Of a stretch of 59,578 bases of DNA, positions 25,089-31,942 are shown one piece after another (position 1 is the stretch's first letter; each line of letters starts with the position of its first letter). The position numbers and the translations under genes were made by a program. The notes beneath the pieces are model-generated. The model was given only the letters and a program-made list of their open reading frames with translations, was not told the DNA's origin and did no database searches. Location: positions 1-59,578 of the IMG/VR virus record IMGVR_UViG_3300006802_000106. One strand, 5' to 3'. Source of the stretch: a virus.

Positions 25089-25334
25089 ATGGCCCGCTAC
25101 ATTTACGAGTACGATGTGAAGCTGTTCCTGTCGATCCGGGTCGAGGCCGACCGTCGTGGCGACGCCGACGGCGCAGTGCAGGATATCATCGACGCCATGG
25201 AGGGCGACCAGAACTTCCTCGACGGCTTCAACGAGAAGGCCGCGCCGGTGCGCGTGGTCTACACGTCGCTGGAGCGGGACGAGACCGACGAGGACTTCAT
25301 CGAGCGCCGCCCGGTGGGCGAGAGGGACGAGTGA
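25089..25334 (+). CDS. Early protein, unknown (81 aa)
   Basis: Begins MARYIYEYDVKLFLSIRVEA with alternating hydrophobic residues, then a helix (AVQDIIDAMEGDQNFLDG) and an acidic/charged end. The layout, a beta strand followed by a helix in which two positions are Asp/Glu rich, recurs in the product of 29936-30142 (TVQIIKPVSDYLRGWVNVEA), suggesting two small related folds. Function unknown. Confidence 0.6.
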   Translation: MARYIYEYDVKLFLSIRVEADRRGDADGAVQDIIDAMEGDQNFLDGFNEKAAPVRVVYTSLERDETDEDFIERRPVGERDE

Positions 25335-25353
25335 TGCCCGCAACCGACCCGGC

Positions 25354-25372
25354 TTTGTGACCGGGTCACAAA
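25354..25372. promoter_or_regulatory. Early-region palindrome, copy 5
   Basis: TTTGTGACCGGGTCACAAA. Both arms have changed symmetrically from GTTAC/GTAAC to GTGAC/GTCAC compared with copies 2-4. A degenerate half-site (CCGGTCACAAA) follows near 25408. Confidence 0.8.
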
Positions 25373-25435
25373 ATGATCAGGGAACTCTGCCGCTGGGGCA
25401 GGAGTACCCGGTCACAAACACACAGGAGTGAGAGA

Positions 25436-25855
25436 ATGAACAAGAACCACATTTTGCGAGTGGCGGACGCCATCGAGCAGCGCACCATCGAGAACCTTGG
25501 GTTCAACATGGCGGTCACTTTCGCCCGGTACGACGGCCAGTACGCCGACCAGTCGGGGCACGACTGTGGCACGATCGCCTGCATCGCCGGGTGGTCGGTC
25601 GCCTTCCGCGAGCAGGACCGGTACGGAGAGGTGAGCGTCTCCCGGATGGCCGCCACGCTAGAGGAGTATGGTGGCAACGTGCTCGACGACGCGCGGGTCT
25701 GGCTCGGTCTGGACACGGATCGCGCCGACGCACTGTTCTACGGCCGGCATCACCCGTCCGGCAGCATCAACAGCATCTCCGTCTCCGAGGCCGTCCGGAC
25801 CCTGCGCCACCTCGCCGAGACCGGTAAGGTCGACTGGGAGGCGTGCCGTGATTGA
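25436..25855 (+). CDS. Conserved early phage protein with CGT..CIAGW motif (139 aa)
   Basis: The ATG at 25436 after AGGAGTGAGAG is preferred to an in-frame ATG 63 bp upstream that would run through the palindrome leader. The product contains SGHDCGTIACIAGWSVAF, a pattern seen in many uncharacterised phage proteins ('H.CGT.AC.AGW'). It is followed by a helix (MAATLEEYGGNVLDDARVWL) and a C-terminal VSEAVRTLRHLAETGKVDW. The two cysteines and the His could bind metal. Function unknown; it overlaps the next gene by eight bases. Confidence 0.65.
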   Translation: MNKNHILRVADAIEQRTIENLGFNMAVTFARYDGQYADQSGHDCGTIACIAGWSVAFREQDRYGEVSVSRMAATLEEYGGNVLDDARVWLGLDTDRADALFYGRHHPSGSINSISVSEAVRTLRHLAETGKVDWEACRD

Positions 25856-26117
25856 GACGCTGTATGGTCCCGGAGGGATCGCGCTGGTGCTCGACAGCGG
25901 CCAGATATTCCCGGATGACCCCGGTCAGGGGACGCCGGCCATCGTCGAGTACGACCACGACGAGCGCACGTACACCAGCACGTTCTGGGCCGCCTTAGGT
26001 GAGGGGGAGCTGCTCGACAAGCGCGGCGAACCCTACGACCTGAGTGCGCGTCAGCACAACTGGCTGCTAGCACAGGAGAGCGCGGTCAGCGAGTTTCTCA
26101 ACAGGCACGGAGGCTGA
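25848..26117 (+). CDS. Early protein, unknown (89 aa)
   Basis: The GTG at 25848 overlaps the end of the previous gene. The frame is open further back only as a shadow. The product reads VIETLYGPGGIALVLDSGQI with a DPGQGTPAIVEYDHDERTYT segment and a helical end (ARQHNWLLAQESAVSEFLNR). Acidic, soluble, unknown. Confidence 0.55.
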   Translation: MIETLYGPGGIALVLDSGQIFPDDPGQGTPAIVEYDHDERTYTSTFWAALGEGELLDKRGEPYDLSARQHNWLLAQESAVSEFLNRHGG

Positions 26118-26118
26118 C

Positions 26119-26262
26119 ATGCGCCGCAACCGCTGGCACAGCAAAGACTACTACCTAACGCCCAAGGAGCCGTGGTGGTCGGCCGTCCTCGCATTCATTG
26201 GCATGGCCGTGTTCATCGGCGCTGTCATCATCCTGTCCGCCGCTGTGGTGGGCACCAACTAG
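26119..26262 (+). CDS. Small single-pass membrane protein (47 aa)
   Basis: Found by direct reading: an ATG one base after the previous stop with GGAGG in the leader. The product starts MRRNRWHSKDYYLTPKEPWW and has a strong membrane helix (AVLAFIGMAVFIGAVIILSA). The basic N-terminus predicts a cytoplasmic N-terminus. It is a candidate for superinfection exclusion or host membrane interference; that is guesswork from its early position. Confidence 0.6.
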   Translation: MRRNRWHSKDYYLTPKEPWWSAVLAFIGMAVFIGAVIILSAAVVGTN

Positions 26263-26273
26263 GACCCTCGATC

Positions 26274-26291
26274 TTGTGACCACGGTCACAA
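26274..26291. promoter_or_regulatory. Early-region palindrome, copy 6
   Basis: TTGTGACCACGGTCACAA; arms TTGTGAC/GTCACAA around a 4-nt centre, one base longer than copies 2-5. By chance it also matches the CRP-type pattern TGTGA-N6-TCACA. Confidence 0.75.
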
Positions 26292-26333
26292 ACCCCGCCG
26301 CCCAGCGCGGCACCAACTGAAAGGACCAAGAGA

Positions 26334-26444
26334 ATGAGCACGATCACGATGACGCAGTGCAAAAGCGGGAGCTGGAAGGTTCTCCGCAACGGCAAGCCGA
26401 TCAGCTACCACCTGTTACGCGAAGCACGGCGGGAGGTGGTGTGA
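26334..26444 (+). CDS. Small basic early protein (36 aa)
   Basis: Leader GAAAGGACCAAGAGA, then ATG and 36 codons (MSTITMTQCKSGSWKVLRNG...). The stop TGA overlaps the next ATG (TGATG). Coupling to the next gene and the standard leader support it as real. Product is basic; function unknown. Confidence 0.5.
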   Translation: MSTITMTQCKSGSWKVLRNGKPISYHLLREARREVV

Positions 26445-26722
26445 TGGGCACCGAAGTGATTTACGTCCCGGTCAAGGCCAAGTGTCCTGATGGTAGGGTG
26501 CGGACGGTGCGGGCTCGGGCTACCATCTACGGCGGCCTCTACCCCGACACGGCGTTCACGGTGCCGGCCTACGCCAAGGCGAAGGGCAAGACGGTCGGCG
26601 GGTTCATCACGCCTGCCGATGGGCTGGGCTGGGTGCAGGACCACGCACCGGGGCTGGAGTTCCGCGCGGTCAAGACCGGCCGGAACTACGGTGTGTTCGC
26701 GAAGGAGCAGGGCGATGCCTGA
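26444..26722 (+). CDS. Early protein, unknown (92 aa)
   Basis: The ATG at 26444 overlaps the previous stop. The product is beta-rich and basic (MGTEVIYVPVKAKCPDGRVR; YPDTAFTVPAYAKAKGKTVG; APGLEFRAVKTGRNYGVFAK). It overlaps the next gene by eight bases, so four consecutive genes here are translationally linked. No family recognised. Confidence 0.6.
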   Translation: MGTEVIYVPVKAKCPDGRVRTVRARATIYGGLYPDTAFTVPAYAKAKGKTVGGFITPADGLGWVQDHAPGLEFRAVKTGRNYGVFAKEQGDA

Positions 26723-27374
26723 GATACGAGAGATTACCGTCTACCAGTTCGACGAGCTGTCGGACCGAGCGAAAGAGCGCGCCCGGGACTGGTACCGCGA
26801 AGCGTCGGTCAACGACGACTGGTGGGACAGCGTCTACGAGGACTTCACCACTATCGCGTGGCTGCTGGGCGTCGAGATCGACACTCGCGCCGTCAATCTG
26901 ATGAACGGCAAAACCCGTCAGGAGCCGGCGATCTATTTCGATCTCTATTGCCGGAGCGTCGAGTACAAGGGCACGTGGTCGTGGCCGGTCGACCCGGTGA
27001 CGGCGATCGCCGGGTACGCATCACAGGACGAGGAGCTGAAGCGGATCGCCGAGGAGATCGTCGTGGCCCGCGCCCGGTTCGTCATGCGCTACGGTCTCGA
27101 CGGTGCCAACCTGATCGCGGGCCGGATCGACGACGCCAAGTGCGAGATCGACACGGGGGACCTGCACGACCTTCTGAACGGTGACGACCCGGACGAGGAG
27201 GTCGAGGTCCCGGACAAGCTGGTCGACCCGCTCGCCGAGGCGATCACCGACCTCGGTCACTGGCTGCTCAAGCAGCTCGACGCCGAGTACGCGTACGTCT
27301 ACAGCGCTGAGTACATCGACGAGAACATTCGGATCAACGAGTACGAGTTCGACGAGGACGGCGAGCTGGCTTGA
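26715..27374 (+). CDS. Conserved phage protein, FDELSDRAKERARDWYRE family (219 aa)
   Basis: The N-terminus REITVYQFDELSDRAKERAR followed by DWYREA is a signature I recall from many phage-encoded proteins of unknown function in Gram-negative phages. The middle has a YFDLYCRSVEYKGTWSWP region, and the C-terminal half is acidic (LLNGDDPDEEVEVPDKLVDP) and ends in INEYEFDEDGELA. Strongly acidic early phage proteins often bind host proteins or act as DNA mimics, but nothing specific supports that here. Confidence 0.65.
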   Translation: MPEIREITVYQFDELSDRAKERARDWYREASVNDDWWDSVYEDFTTIAWLLGVEIDTRAVNLMNGKTRQEPAIYFDLYCRSVEYKGTWSWPVDPVTAIAGYASQDEELKRIAEEIVVARARFVMRYGLDGANLIAGRIDDAKCEIDTGDLHDLLNGDDPDEEVEVPDKLVDPLAEAITDLGHWLLKQLDAEYAYVYSAEYIDENIRINEYEFDEDGELA

Positions 27375-27402
27375 GGATCAACCCTGTTACGGAGTGACGA
27401 AA

Positions 27403-27795
27403 ATGGAACCGCATGACTTCAACGACGGCTCCGGGCTGGTCCCGGCGCATCGACACTCAAATGGCGGTGGGTGGGTGGCAGACACCGCTTTTGTCGAGGC
27501 AGGTGTCTTTGTTGGGCTAGACGCCCGGGTCTCCGGCAACGCTCAGGTCTTCGGCAACGCTCAGGTCTTCGGCGACGCTCGGGTCTTCGGTGTCATGCGA
27601 TCGGACGGCTACGCGTTTGTCGCCCTGCCGTGCTCTGACGGGCAGGCGCGCGTCATCGCCGGGTGCCGCTACTTCACGTTCCCGGAAGCACGAAAACACT
27701 GGAGGCATCGGGCCGGAACCGATCTGGGGGCCGAGACGGACCTGATCCTCGACTTCCTTGAGAAGTCGGTCGCGCTCAATGGGTACGGCGGATGA
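27403..27795 (+). CDS. Protein with hexapeptide (left-handed beta-helix-like) repeats (130 aa)
   Basis: The ATG at 27403 follows a degenerate palindrome (TGTTACGGAGTGACGAAA, near 27385). The product has WVADTAFVEAGVFVGLDARV, then SGNAQVFGNAQVFGDARVFG: consecutive hexapeptide turns as in left-handed beta-helix proteins, here only about five turns. The rest (YAFVALPCSDGQARVIAGCR; FPEARKHWRHRAG) is a separate small domain. Similar phage proteins are annotated only as hypothetical. Function unknown; no acyltransferase residues are visible. Confidence 0.65.
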   Translation: MEPHDFNDGSGLVPAHRHSNGGGWVADTAFVEAGVFVGLDARVSGNAQVFGNAQVFGDARVFGVMRSDGYAFVALPCSDGQARVIAGCRYFTFPEARKHWRHRAGTDLGAETDLILDFLEKSVALNGYGG

Positions 27796-28187
27796 TCGAC
27801 CCAATAATCAGAGCCCGGTTCGAGCACTTGCTGGAGGCGGGCGGCTTGGAGGGACTGTGTCTCGTCAACCTGCGCCGCCGTACGGACGGTCGGCTGGTGC
27901 CGGTCGTGTGCGCGCTGATGCCGGTCGCCGAGGATCAGGACGGCAACATCGAGCTGGTGCCGCTGGCCCAGATGATCGTCGGGGAGCCGAGGCTTCTCTA
28001 CGAGCCGCCGCCCGTGCGCTACATGCTGCAGCACTACGTCGGTCAGCGGTGGGAGCCGTTCGACACGTACGACACGTTCCAGCAGGCGAAAGAAGCCCTC
28101 AAGGCCGAGGGCGACGTCAACCGGGCGGTCGGCGCCGACGGCCTCATCTGGTGGCGGATCAGCCCCATGGTGGGGGACGAGGAGTGA
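27792..28187 (+). CDS. Early protein, unknown (131 aa)
   Basis: Overlaps the previous stop by four bases (ATGA). The product starts MIDPIIRARFEHLLEAGGLE, has a beta segment (GRLVPVVCALMPVAEDQDGN), LAQMIVGEPRLLYEPPPVRY and a helix (DTFQQAKEALKAEGDVNRAV). It is followed by the inverted palindrome module at 28188. No family recognised. Confidence 0.6.
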   Translation: MIDPIIRARFEHLLEAGGLEGLCLVNLRRRTDGRLVPVVCALMPVAEDQDGNIELVPLAQMIVGEPRLLYEPPPVRYMLQHYVGQRWEPFDTYDTFQQAKEALKAEGDVNRAVGADGLIWWRISPMVGDEE

Positions 28188-28218
28188 CTACTACCACGCT
28201 TTGTTACCCGGTAACAAA
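28188..28218 (-). promoter_or_regulatory. Early-region palindrome, copy 7, with inverted flank
   Basis: TTTGTTACCCGGTAACAAA lies at 28200-28218. The preceding CTACTACCACGC (28188-28199) is the reverse complement of the GCGTGGTAGTAG that follows copy 2. The 31-bp module is therefore present twice in opposite orientation, differing only at the central base. Confidence 0.8.
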
Positions 28219-28269
28219 GTCTGAGGTATGATGCGTTGCTGGCGGACCGGCTGTAACTGGCTGGTACGC

Positions 28270-28298
28270 TTGACTTAGTCACCTGTATGAGGCAACAT
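28270..28298 (+). promoter_or_regulatory. Conserved promoter block, copy 2
   Basis: TTGACT (28270-28275) with TAGTCACCTGTATG in the spacer; at 17 bp the -10 would be CAACAT (28293-28298). It shares the block CTTGACTTAGT(G/C)ACCTGTAT with 24252 and, with one further change, with 31888. It precedes the gene at 28330. Confidence 0.6.
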
Positions 28299-28329
28299 AC
28301 ACTTACTGAAACCGAAGAAAGGAACTGAA

Positions 28330-28782
28330 ATGTCTGAGATTTTGAGTGTCGCAGTCAAGAACATCCTGTCCCTGTTCGACGAGCATGTATTCGAGTTCGG
28401 GCCGGACGATCAGGCCAAGGTCGAGCGCTGCCTGTCCGAGCTGCGCGCCGGCCTTGAGCCGGACAAGACCCTGAGCCACTACGTGGTGATCGGCTACAAC
28501 GGCTGGGTGAAGCGCGAGACGCTCTGGGAGGCGCTGACCGCCCACATCGTCGAGTACGGTCAGGGCAGCTTCTACGGCTATCGCGAAAAGGACGCCGTGA
28601 TCCACGTGCGCCGGACCAGCGCGGACGCCTTCATGGACGACTTCGGGACGCTTTACGCCCACGCCATGGAGAAGACGCCGGACATCACCGTCCCGGTGAA
28701 GGTCCACAAGGCGATCGTCGACGCCAAGGACGATCTGGACGAGGTGATCTGGGCGCACGAGGAGAGCACTGATGTCGAGTAA
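28330..28782 (+). CDS. Early protein, unknown (150 aa)
   Basis: Leader GAAAGGAACTGAA. The product is acidic and helical (MSEILSVAVKNILSLFDEHV; DDQAKVERCLSELRAGLEPD), has a beta-containing centre (HYVVIGYNGWVKRETLWEAL) and a C-terminal helical segment (PVKVHKAIVDAKDDLDEVIW). It is the first gene of the operon driven by the 28270 promoter. No recognised domain. Confidence 0.6.
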   Translation: MSEILSVAVKNILSLFDEHVFEFGPDDQAKVERCLSELRAGLEPDKTLSHYVVIGYNGWVKRETLWEALTAHIVEYGQGSFYGYREKDAVIHVRRTSADAFMDDFGTLYAHAMEKTPDITVPVKVHKAIVDAKDDLDEVIWAHEESTDVE

Positions 28783-29092
28783 CCTGATAACTGACACCGT
28801 CGTGGCTTATGACGCGCAGTTTCGAGACGGTGGGTGGAACCACCACAAGACCTGCTCGTCCATGTTCGAGGCGGAACGCGAGATCAAGAAAGGTAAGGCC
28901 GACCTGAAACGGCACGGCATGGGCTCCACGTGGCGCATCGTGCCGGTCTACCACCCCGGCCGTCTGATCGACGCCCTGAAGGCGATCACCTTCGCGGCCG
29001 AGAGCGCTGCCAACCTGCGCGGGCTGACCGAGCTGTACCCTTACATCGAGCAGGCCAAGGCCGCGCTTGAAGCGTTCAAGGAGATCGAGTGA
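28772..29092 (+). CDS. Early protein, unknown (106 aa)
   Basis: Overlaps the previous gene by eleven bases. The N-terminal half is beta-type (TDTVVAYDAQFRDGGWNHHK), followed by basic helix EAEREIKKGKADLKRHG and STWRIVPVYHPGRLIDALKA, then a C-terminal helix. Stop and next start overlap as TGATG. Unknown function. Confidence 0.6.
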   Translation: MSSNLITDTVVAYDAQFRDGGWNHHKTCSSMFEAEREIKKGKADLKRHGMGSTWRIVPVYHPGRLIDALKAITFAAESAANLRGLTELYPYIEQAKAALEAFKEIE

Positions 29093-29367
29093 TGGCTGAC
29101 GATTTCCGCATGACCGTGACCCTCAGCACGCTGCGGGACGGCGACACCATCATCGGTCACCGGGTCGCGCTGAAGCTGCCCGGTCGGGCCATCTTGCCGA
29201 TGGACTTCGGCCCGAAGTCAGGCGCACTGGCGAACGCCTACGCCCACGGCATCGAGACGGGGTGGAACTACATGCGCGAACATTTGTCGATGAACCACCC
29301 GAAGACGGCGCTCCTTGAGGCGCGTGACTTCGACGCGGACGGCGCCGACCTGCGCGGTCAGGAATAG
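29092..29367 (+). CDS. Early protein, unknown (91 aa)
   Basis: The ATG at 29092 (MADDFRMTVTLSTLRDGDTI) overlaps the previous stop. A beta N-terminal half (GHRVALKLPGRAILPMDFGP) and helical C-terminal half (LANAYAHGIETGWNYMREHL) suggest a small alpha/beta fold. It ends the operon before the palindrome at 29376. Confidence 0.6.
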   Translation: MADDFRMTVTLSTLRDGDTIIGHRVALKLPGRAILPMDFGPKSGALANAYAHGIETGWNYMREHLSMNHPKTALLEARDFDADGADLRGQE

Positions 29368-29375
29368 CAACCAAC

Positions 29376-29394
29376 TTTGTGACCAAGTCACAAA
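29376..29394. promoter_or_regulatory. Early-region palindrome, copy 8
   Basis: TTTGTGACCAAGTCACAAA; arms TTTGTGAC/GTCACAAA with a CAA centre. It lies between the stop at 29367 and the leader AAAACACGAAAGGACTGAACC of the gene at 29413. Confidence 0.8.
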
Positions 29395-29412
29395 ACACGA
29401 AAGGACTGAACC

Positions 29413-29661
29413 ATGACAAAAAAGGATTACGAGCTGATCGCCGCAGCGATCAAGGACAATCGGGAGTACGACCCGATGGAGTGCTACGCTGAGGCATTGG
29501 ACGACGTCGCGCGTAGCCTCGCGACCGCCTTGCAGCGCGACAACCCCCGGTTCGACCGGGACCGGTTCCTCAAGGCGTGCGGGGTGGACGCCGAGAACAT
29601 CCTCCACAATCTGGCGCAGGACCGGGAGAACATGCTCCGCTGGCAGGAGAAGTCGAAATGA
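29413..29661 (+). CDS. Early protein, unknown (82 aa)
   Basis: A helical 82-residue protein (MTKKDYELIAAAIKDNREYD; ALDDVARSLATALQRDNPRF; NLAQDRENMLRWQEKSK). The sequence 'Y.L.A.AI....' followed by a downstream helix resembles small phage proteins with a 'DY..IA..I' start that recur without known role. It overlaps the next start as ATGA. Confidence 0.6.
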   Translation: MTKKDYELIAAAIKDNREYDPMECYAEALDDVARSLATALQRDNPRFDRDRFLKACGVDAENILHNLAQDRENMLRWQEKSK

Positions 29662-29936
29662 CCCGCACGATCCTCAACCGCACCGAACGGTTCACCCTCC
29701 TGTCGTGGGGGCACGGCACCGCCTACGGTCTGTCACGTCTTGAGGCCGGCGTTCCGGTCGAGAGCGTATTCGTGCAGGGCGACGACGCCACCGTGTTCGA
29801 CATGGAGTTCCGGGCGATGGAGGCCCAGTTCCCCGAGCGGGACACCGACGACATTCTCGGCTGGCTCTGGTCGAGCTACAACGAACTGGCGACGCCTGTC
29901 ATCGTTACGGCGCGTCAGGTATGGGAGATCAACTGA
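29658..29936 (+). CDS. Early protein, unknown (92 aa)
   Basis: The chosen ATG at 29658 overlaps the previous stop. The product contains RTERFTLLSWGHGTAYGLSR and SVFVQGDDATVFDMEFRAME, then a helical C-terminal half (DDILGWLWSSYNELATPVIV). Stop and the next start overlap (TGATG). No recognised motif. Confidence 0.6.
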   Translation: MTRTILNRTERFTLLSWGHGTAYGLSRLEAGVPVESVFVQGDDATVFDMEFRAMEAQFPERDTDDILGWLWSSYNELATPVIVTARQVWEIN

Positions 29937-30142
29937 TGTCTAGATATACGGTTCAAATCATCAAGCCGGTCAGTGACTATTTGCGCGGCTGGGTAAACGT
30001 CGAGGCTGCGAGCGAGGATGAGGCGTTGGACAAGGTACAGGACATGGACCTAGACGACGTTGAGTTCGAGTTCTGGTGCTGTGGTGACAGCGTCGAGGAG
30101 ATGTCCTTCGACGTCATACATAAGGACGAGACTGATGCCTGA
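29936..30142 (+). CDS. Early protein, unknown (68 aa)
   Basis: MSRYTVQIIKPVSDYLRGWV, then VEAASEDEALDKVQDMDLDD and VEFEFWCCGDSVEEMSF. The strand-helix-strand layout and acidity resemble the product of 25089-25334. It overlaps the next gene by eight bases. Unknown function. Confidence 0.6.
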   Translation: MSRYTVQIIKPVSDYLRGWVNVEAASEDEALDKVQDMDLDDVEFEFWCCGDSVEEMSFDVIHKDETDA

Positions 30143-30623
30143 GTTCATTCTGGACCGGGGGACCCCGGAGAGCGCGGCGCTGTTTGCCGAACTCGACCCG
30201 TTCACCCAAGCCTACATCGAGGCGGCGTTCTGGACGGAGTGCGAGCCGGGGACATGTCACGGCGAGGACGGCAACGGCGAGCCGTGGAACCCGGACTACC
30301 ACTCATCGCTTCCCGGTGACGTGACGTTCGCCGACCTACACCCGGAGACGCTGGCGCAGATGGTCAAGGACTGCGACGAGTTCATGCACTCCGCCGCATG
30401 GCTGGATGCCTGCGCTTCGCTTGACAGTCTCGACCCGGACCTCGACGGCGGGACGGATAGCGCTCAGGGCGGTCACGACTTCTGGCTGACCCGCAACGGC
30501 CACGGAGCCGGGTTCTGGGATGGTGACTGGCCCGAGCCCTACGCAGCCCGACTTAACGAGACGGCCCACAGCTTCGGCGAGTTCGACCTATGGCTCGGCG
30601 ACGACGGGAAAATCTACAACTAA
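30135..30623 (+). CDS. Conserved acidic early protein, unknown (162 aa)
   Basis: An acidic, aromatic-rich protein (AELDPFTQAYIEAAFWTECE; PGTCHGEDGNGEPWNPDYHS; HDFWLTRNGHGAGFWDGDWP). The 'AYIEAAFW' and 'HDFWLTRNGHGAGFWDG' patterns recur in phage and mobile-element proteins annotated as hypothetical. Acidity and small size would fit a protein-binding or DNA-mimic role, but that is inference only. Confidence 0.65.
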   Translation: MPEFILDRGTPESAALFAELDPFTQAYIEAAFWTECEPGTCHGEDGNGEPWNPDYHSSLPGDVTFADLHPETLAQMVKDCDEFMHSAAWLDACASLDSLDPDLDGGTDSAQGGHDFWLTRNGHGAGFWDGDWPEPYAARLNETAHSFGEFDLWLGDDGKIYN

Positions 30624-30645
30624 CTACTACCCAAAAGGACTGAAC

Positions 30646-30705
30646 ATGCAGAACGCAGCACTCGTCAAGACCCTCTCTCATGCCCAAGCGGTCAGGGGGC
30701 GCTGA
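30646..30705 (+). CDS. Very short ORF or leader peptide (19 aa)
   Basis: The standard leader AAAAGGACTGAAC precedes an ATG followed by 19 codons (MQNAALVKTLSHAQAVRGR) and a TGA, one base before the next start. It may be a leader peptide that couples translation of the following gene. Confidence 0.4.
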   Translation: MQNAALVKTLSHAQAVRGR

Positions 30706-30706
30706 C

Positions 30707-30934
30707 ATGCCCGCCAAGCGCAAGAGCTGGTACGTCGCCGTCAAGGTCGTGGCGGACGTGCCGATCACCGAGGCACAGGCCCGTCACATGCTCAAGTGGG
30801 ACACCAGCCTGACCTACGAGGAGCACTGGCCGGACCATCGCAACCCGGCCGGATGCACCCGGTTCAAGACCCCGGTCGTGGCGTCGCTGAAAGCTGGCGC
30901 CAAGGCCAACGCCAAACCACCCCTGATCCGATAA
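30707..30934 (+). CDS. Small basic early protein, unknown (75 aa)
   Basis: The ATG at 30707 follows the 19-codon ORF directly. The product is basic: MPAKRKSWYVAVKVVADVPI, EAQARHMLKWDTSLTYEEHW, ending in an Ala/Lys-rich tail (SLKAGAKANAKPPLIR). Nucleic-acid binding is possible from the charge. No family recognised. Confidence 0.55.
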   Translation: MPAKRKSWYVAVKVVADVPITEAQARHMLKWDTSLTYEEHWPDHRNPAGCTRFKTPVVASLKAGAKANAKPPLIR

Positions 30935-30944
30935 GGAGACAAAC

Positions 30945-31457
30945 ATGAGACTGACCAACGACATTCGCCGGACCATCCGCCGTGCGGTCGAGGCGGACCT
31001 GCAGCTGACCAGCTCGCTGCGGGACCAGATGCTGGCCCGGACCATGGAGCTTGCCATCGAGCGGCTCCCTCGCTTGGTGCGGCAAGTCTGGAACGACCCG
31101 AAGCTGCGTGGCTACATCAACACCGAGATCGTATGGGGCGAGGACATCGAGGGTGTCTACTACCTGCCGGCACCGGGCGGCGATCCGGACCTGAGAGATG
31201 TCCTTCGGGAGGACGAGACGTACCAGAAGCTGCACTCGCAGTTCGAAGTGATCGAGAAGGTCGCATCCGACGCACTGGACGTTCTTGCCGCGACGCTACG
31301 CAGCGTCACCACGGTCGAGCAGCTGGCCGAGCGGTATCCGGACCTCGTCAAGTACCTGCCCACGCAGGAGCAGGCGGCAGCAAACCTGCCGGCGACGACC
31401 GACCTGATGGACAAGCTCCGCGCGGCGGGGCTGCGGACCGAGGAGACCAAGCCATGA
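30945..31457 (+). CDS. Early protein, unknown (170 aa)
   Basis: A largely helical protein (IRRTIRRAVEADLQLTSSLR; LARTMELAIERLPRLVRQVW; ASDALDVLAATLRSVTTVEQ; PTTD-like helix at the end) with a short beta part near YINTEIVWGEDIEGVYYLP. The leader is GATAAGGAGACAAAC. It overlaps the next gene as ATGA. Unknown function. Confidence 0.6.
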   Translation: MRLTNDIRRTIRRAVEADLQLTSSLRDQMLARTMELAIERLPRLVRQVWNDPKLRGYINTEIVWGEDIEGVYYLPAPGGDPDLRDVLREDETYQKLHSQFEVIEKVASDALDVLAATLRSVTTVEQLAERYPDLVKYLPTQEQAAANLPATTDLMDKLRAAGLRTEETKP

Positions 31458-31849
31458 ACCGGCTCAGCAAGGCCGAGCTAAAGCGGATCGTTGACCTCGC
31501 CACGCAGGCGGACGCTTTCCGGACGGAGATCGAGCAGAAGCTGGCGGACTTCCGGGCCGACAATTATCGGCTGATCGAGAAGCTCGACGAGGTTCGCGCC
31601 GAGTTCTACGGCGTCATGGAGGACCTCGCGAACGAGGCCGAGGCGTACTATGACGAGCGATCCGACCGCTGGCAGGCCAGCGATACCGGCGACGCGTATA
31701 ACAGCTGGATGTCCCGGCTGGAGGAAGTGCGCGACAAGGCGGACATGGAAATCACCTTCGCCGACTTCTCGCTGGACCCGGATGCAGACGTCACCGAGTT
31801 CGACTTCATCGCCGAGGGGCTTGACCCCGACTTCGCCGAGCCGGAGTGA
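31454..31849 (+). CDS. Coiled-coil acidic early protein (131 aa)
   Basis: Mostly helical and acidic: LSKAELKRIVDLATQADAFR, EKLDEVRAEFYGVMEDLANE, SRLEEVRDKADMEITFADFS, with an acidic C-terminus (DPDADVTEFDFIAEGLDPDF). A coiled-coil N-terminal half is likely. It ends the operon; parS and a promoter follow. Function unknown. Confidence 0.6.
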   Translation: MNRLSKAELKRIVDLATQADAFRTEIEQKLADFRADNYRLIEKLDEVRAEFYGVMEDLANEAEAYYDERSDRWQASDTGDAYNSWMSRLEEVRDKADMEITFADFSLDPDADVTEFDFIAEGLDPDFAEPE

Positions 31850-31857
31850 TCCGGGCT

Positions 31858-31873
31858 TGTTCCACGTGAAACA
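31858..31873. other. parS: parS-like site (chromosomal ParB-binding sequence)
   Basis: TGTTCCACGTGAAACA differs from the classical bacterial parS consensus TGTTTCACGTGAAACA at one position, and mixed forms like this occur in bacterial chromosomes. It lies in an intergenic gap, between a stop codon at 31849 and an operator-promoter at 31877. No parA or parB gene is present in the window, so any ParB would come from the host. Confidence 0.75.
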
Positions 31874-31876
31874 TAC

Positions 31877-31917
31877 AGGTCTGAGACCTTGACATAGTGA
31901 CCTGTATGCAGTAACCT
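31877..31917 (+). promoter_or_regulatory. Operator-promoter upstream of the MoxR module (conserved block, copy 3)
   Basis: The palindrome AGGTCTGAGACCT (31877-31889) abuts TTGACA (31889-31894), then TAGTGACCTGTATG in a 17-bp spacer, and TAACCT (31912-31917) as a weak -10. The block CTTGACATAGTGACCTGTAT is shared with 24252 and 28269. The palindrome would let a repressor or activator touch the -35. Confidence 0.65.
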
Positions 31918-31942
31918 ATACACACTGAAGATTGGCACCACC

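Noticed and set aside
25354-29394. Palindromes as rho-independent terminators
   Set aside because: The stems end in AAA, not T-runs, on either strand.
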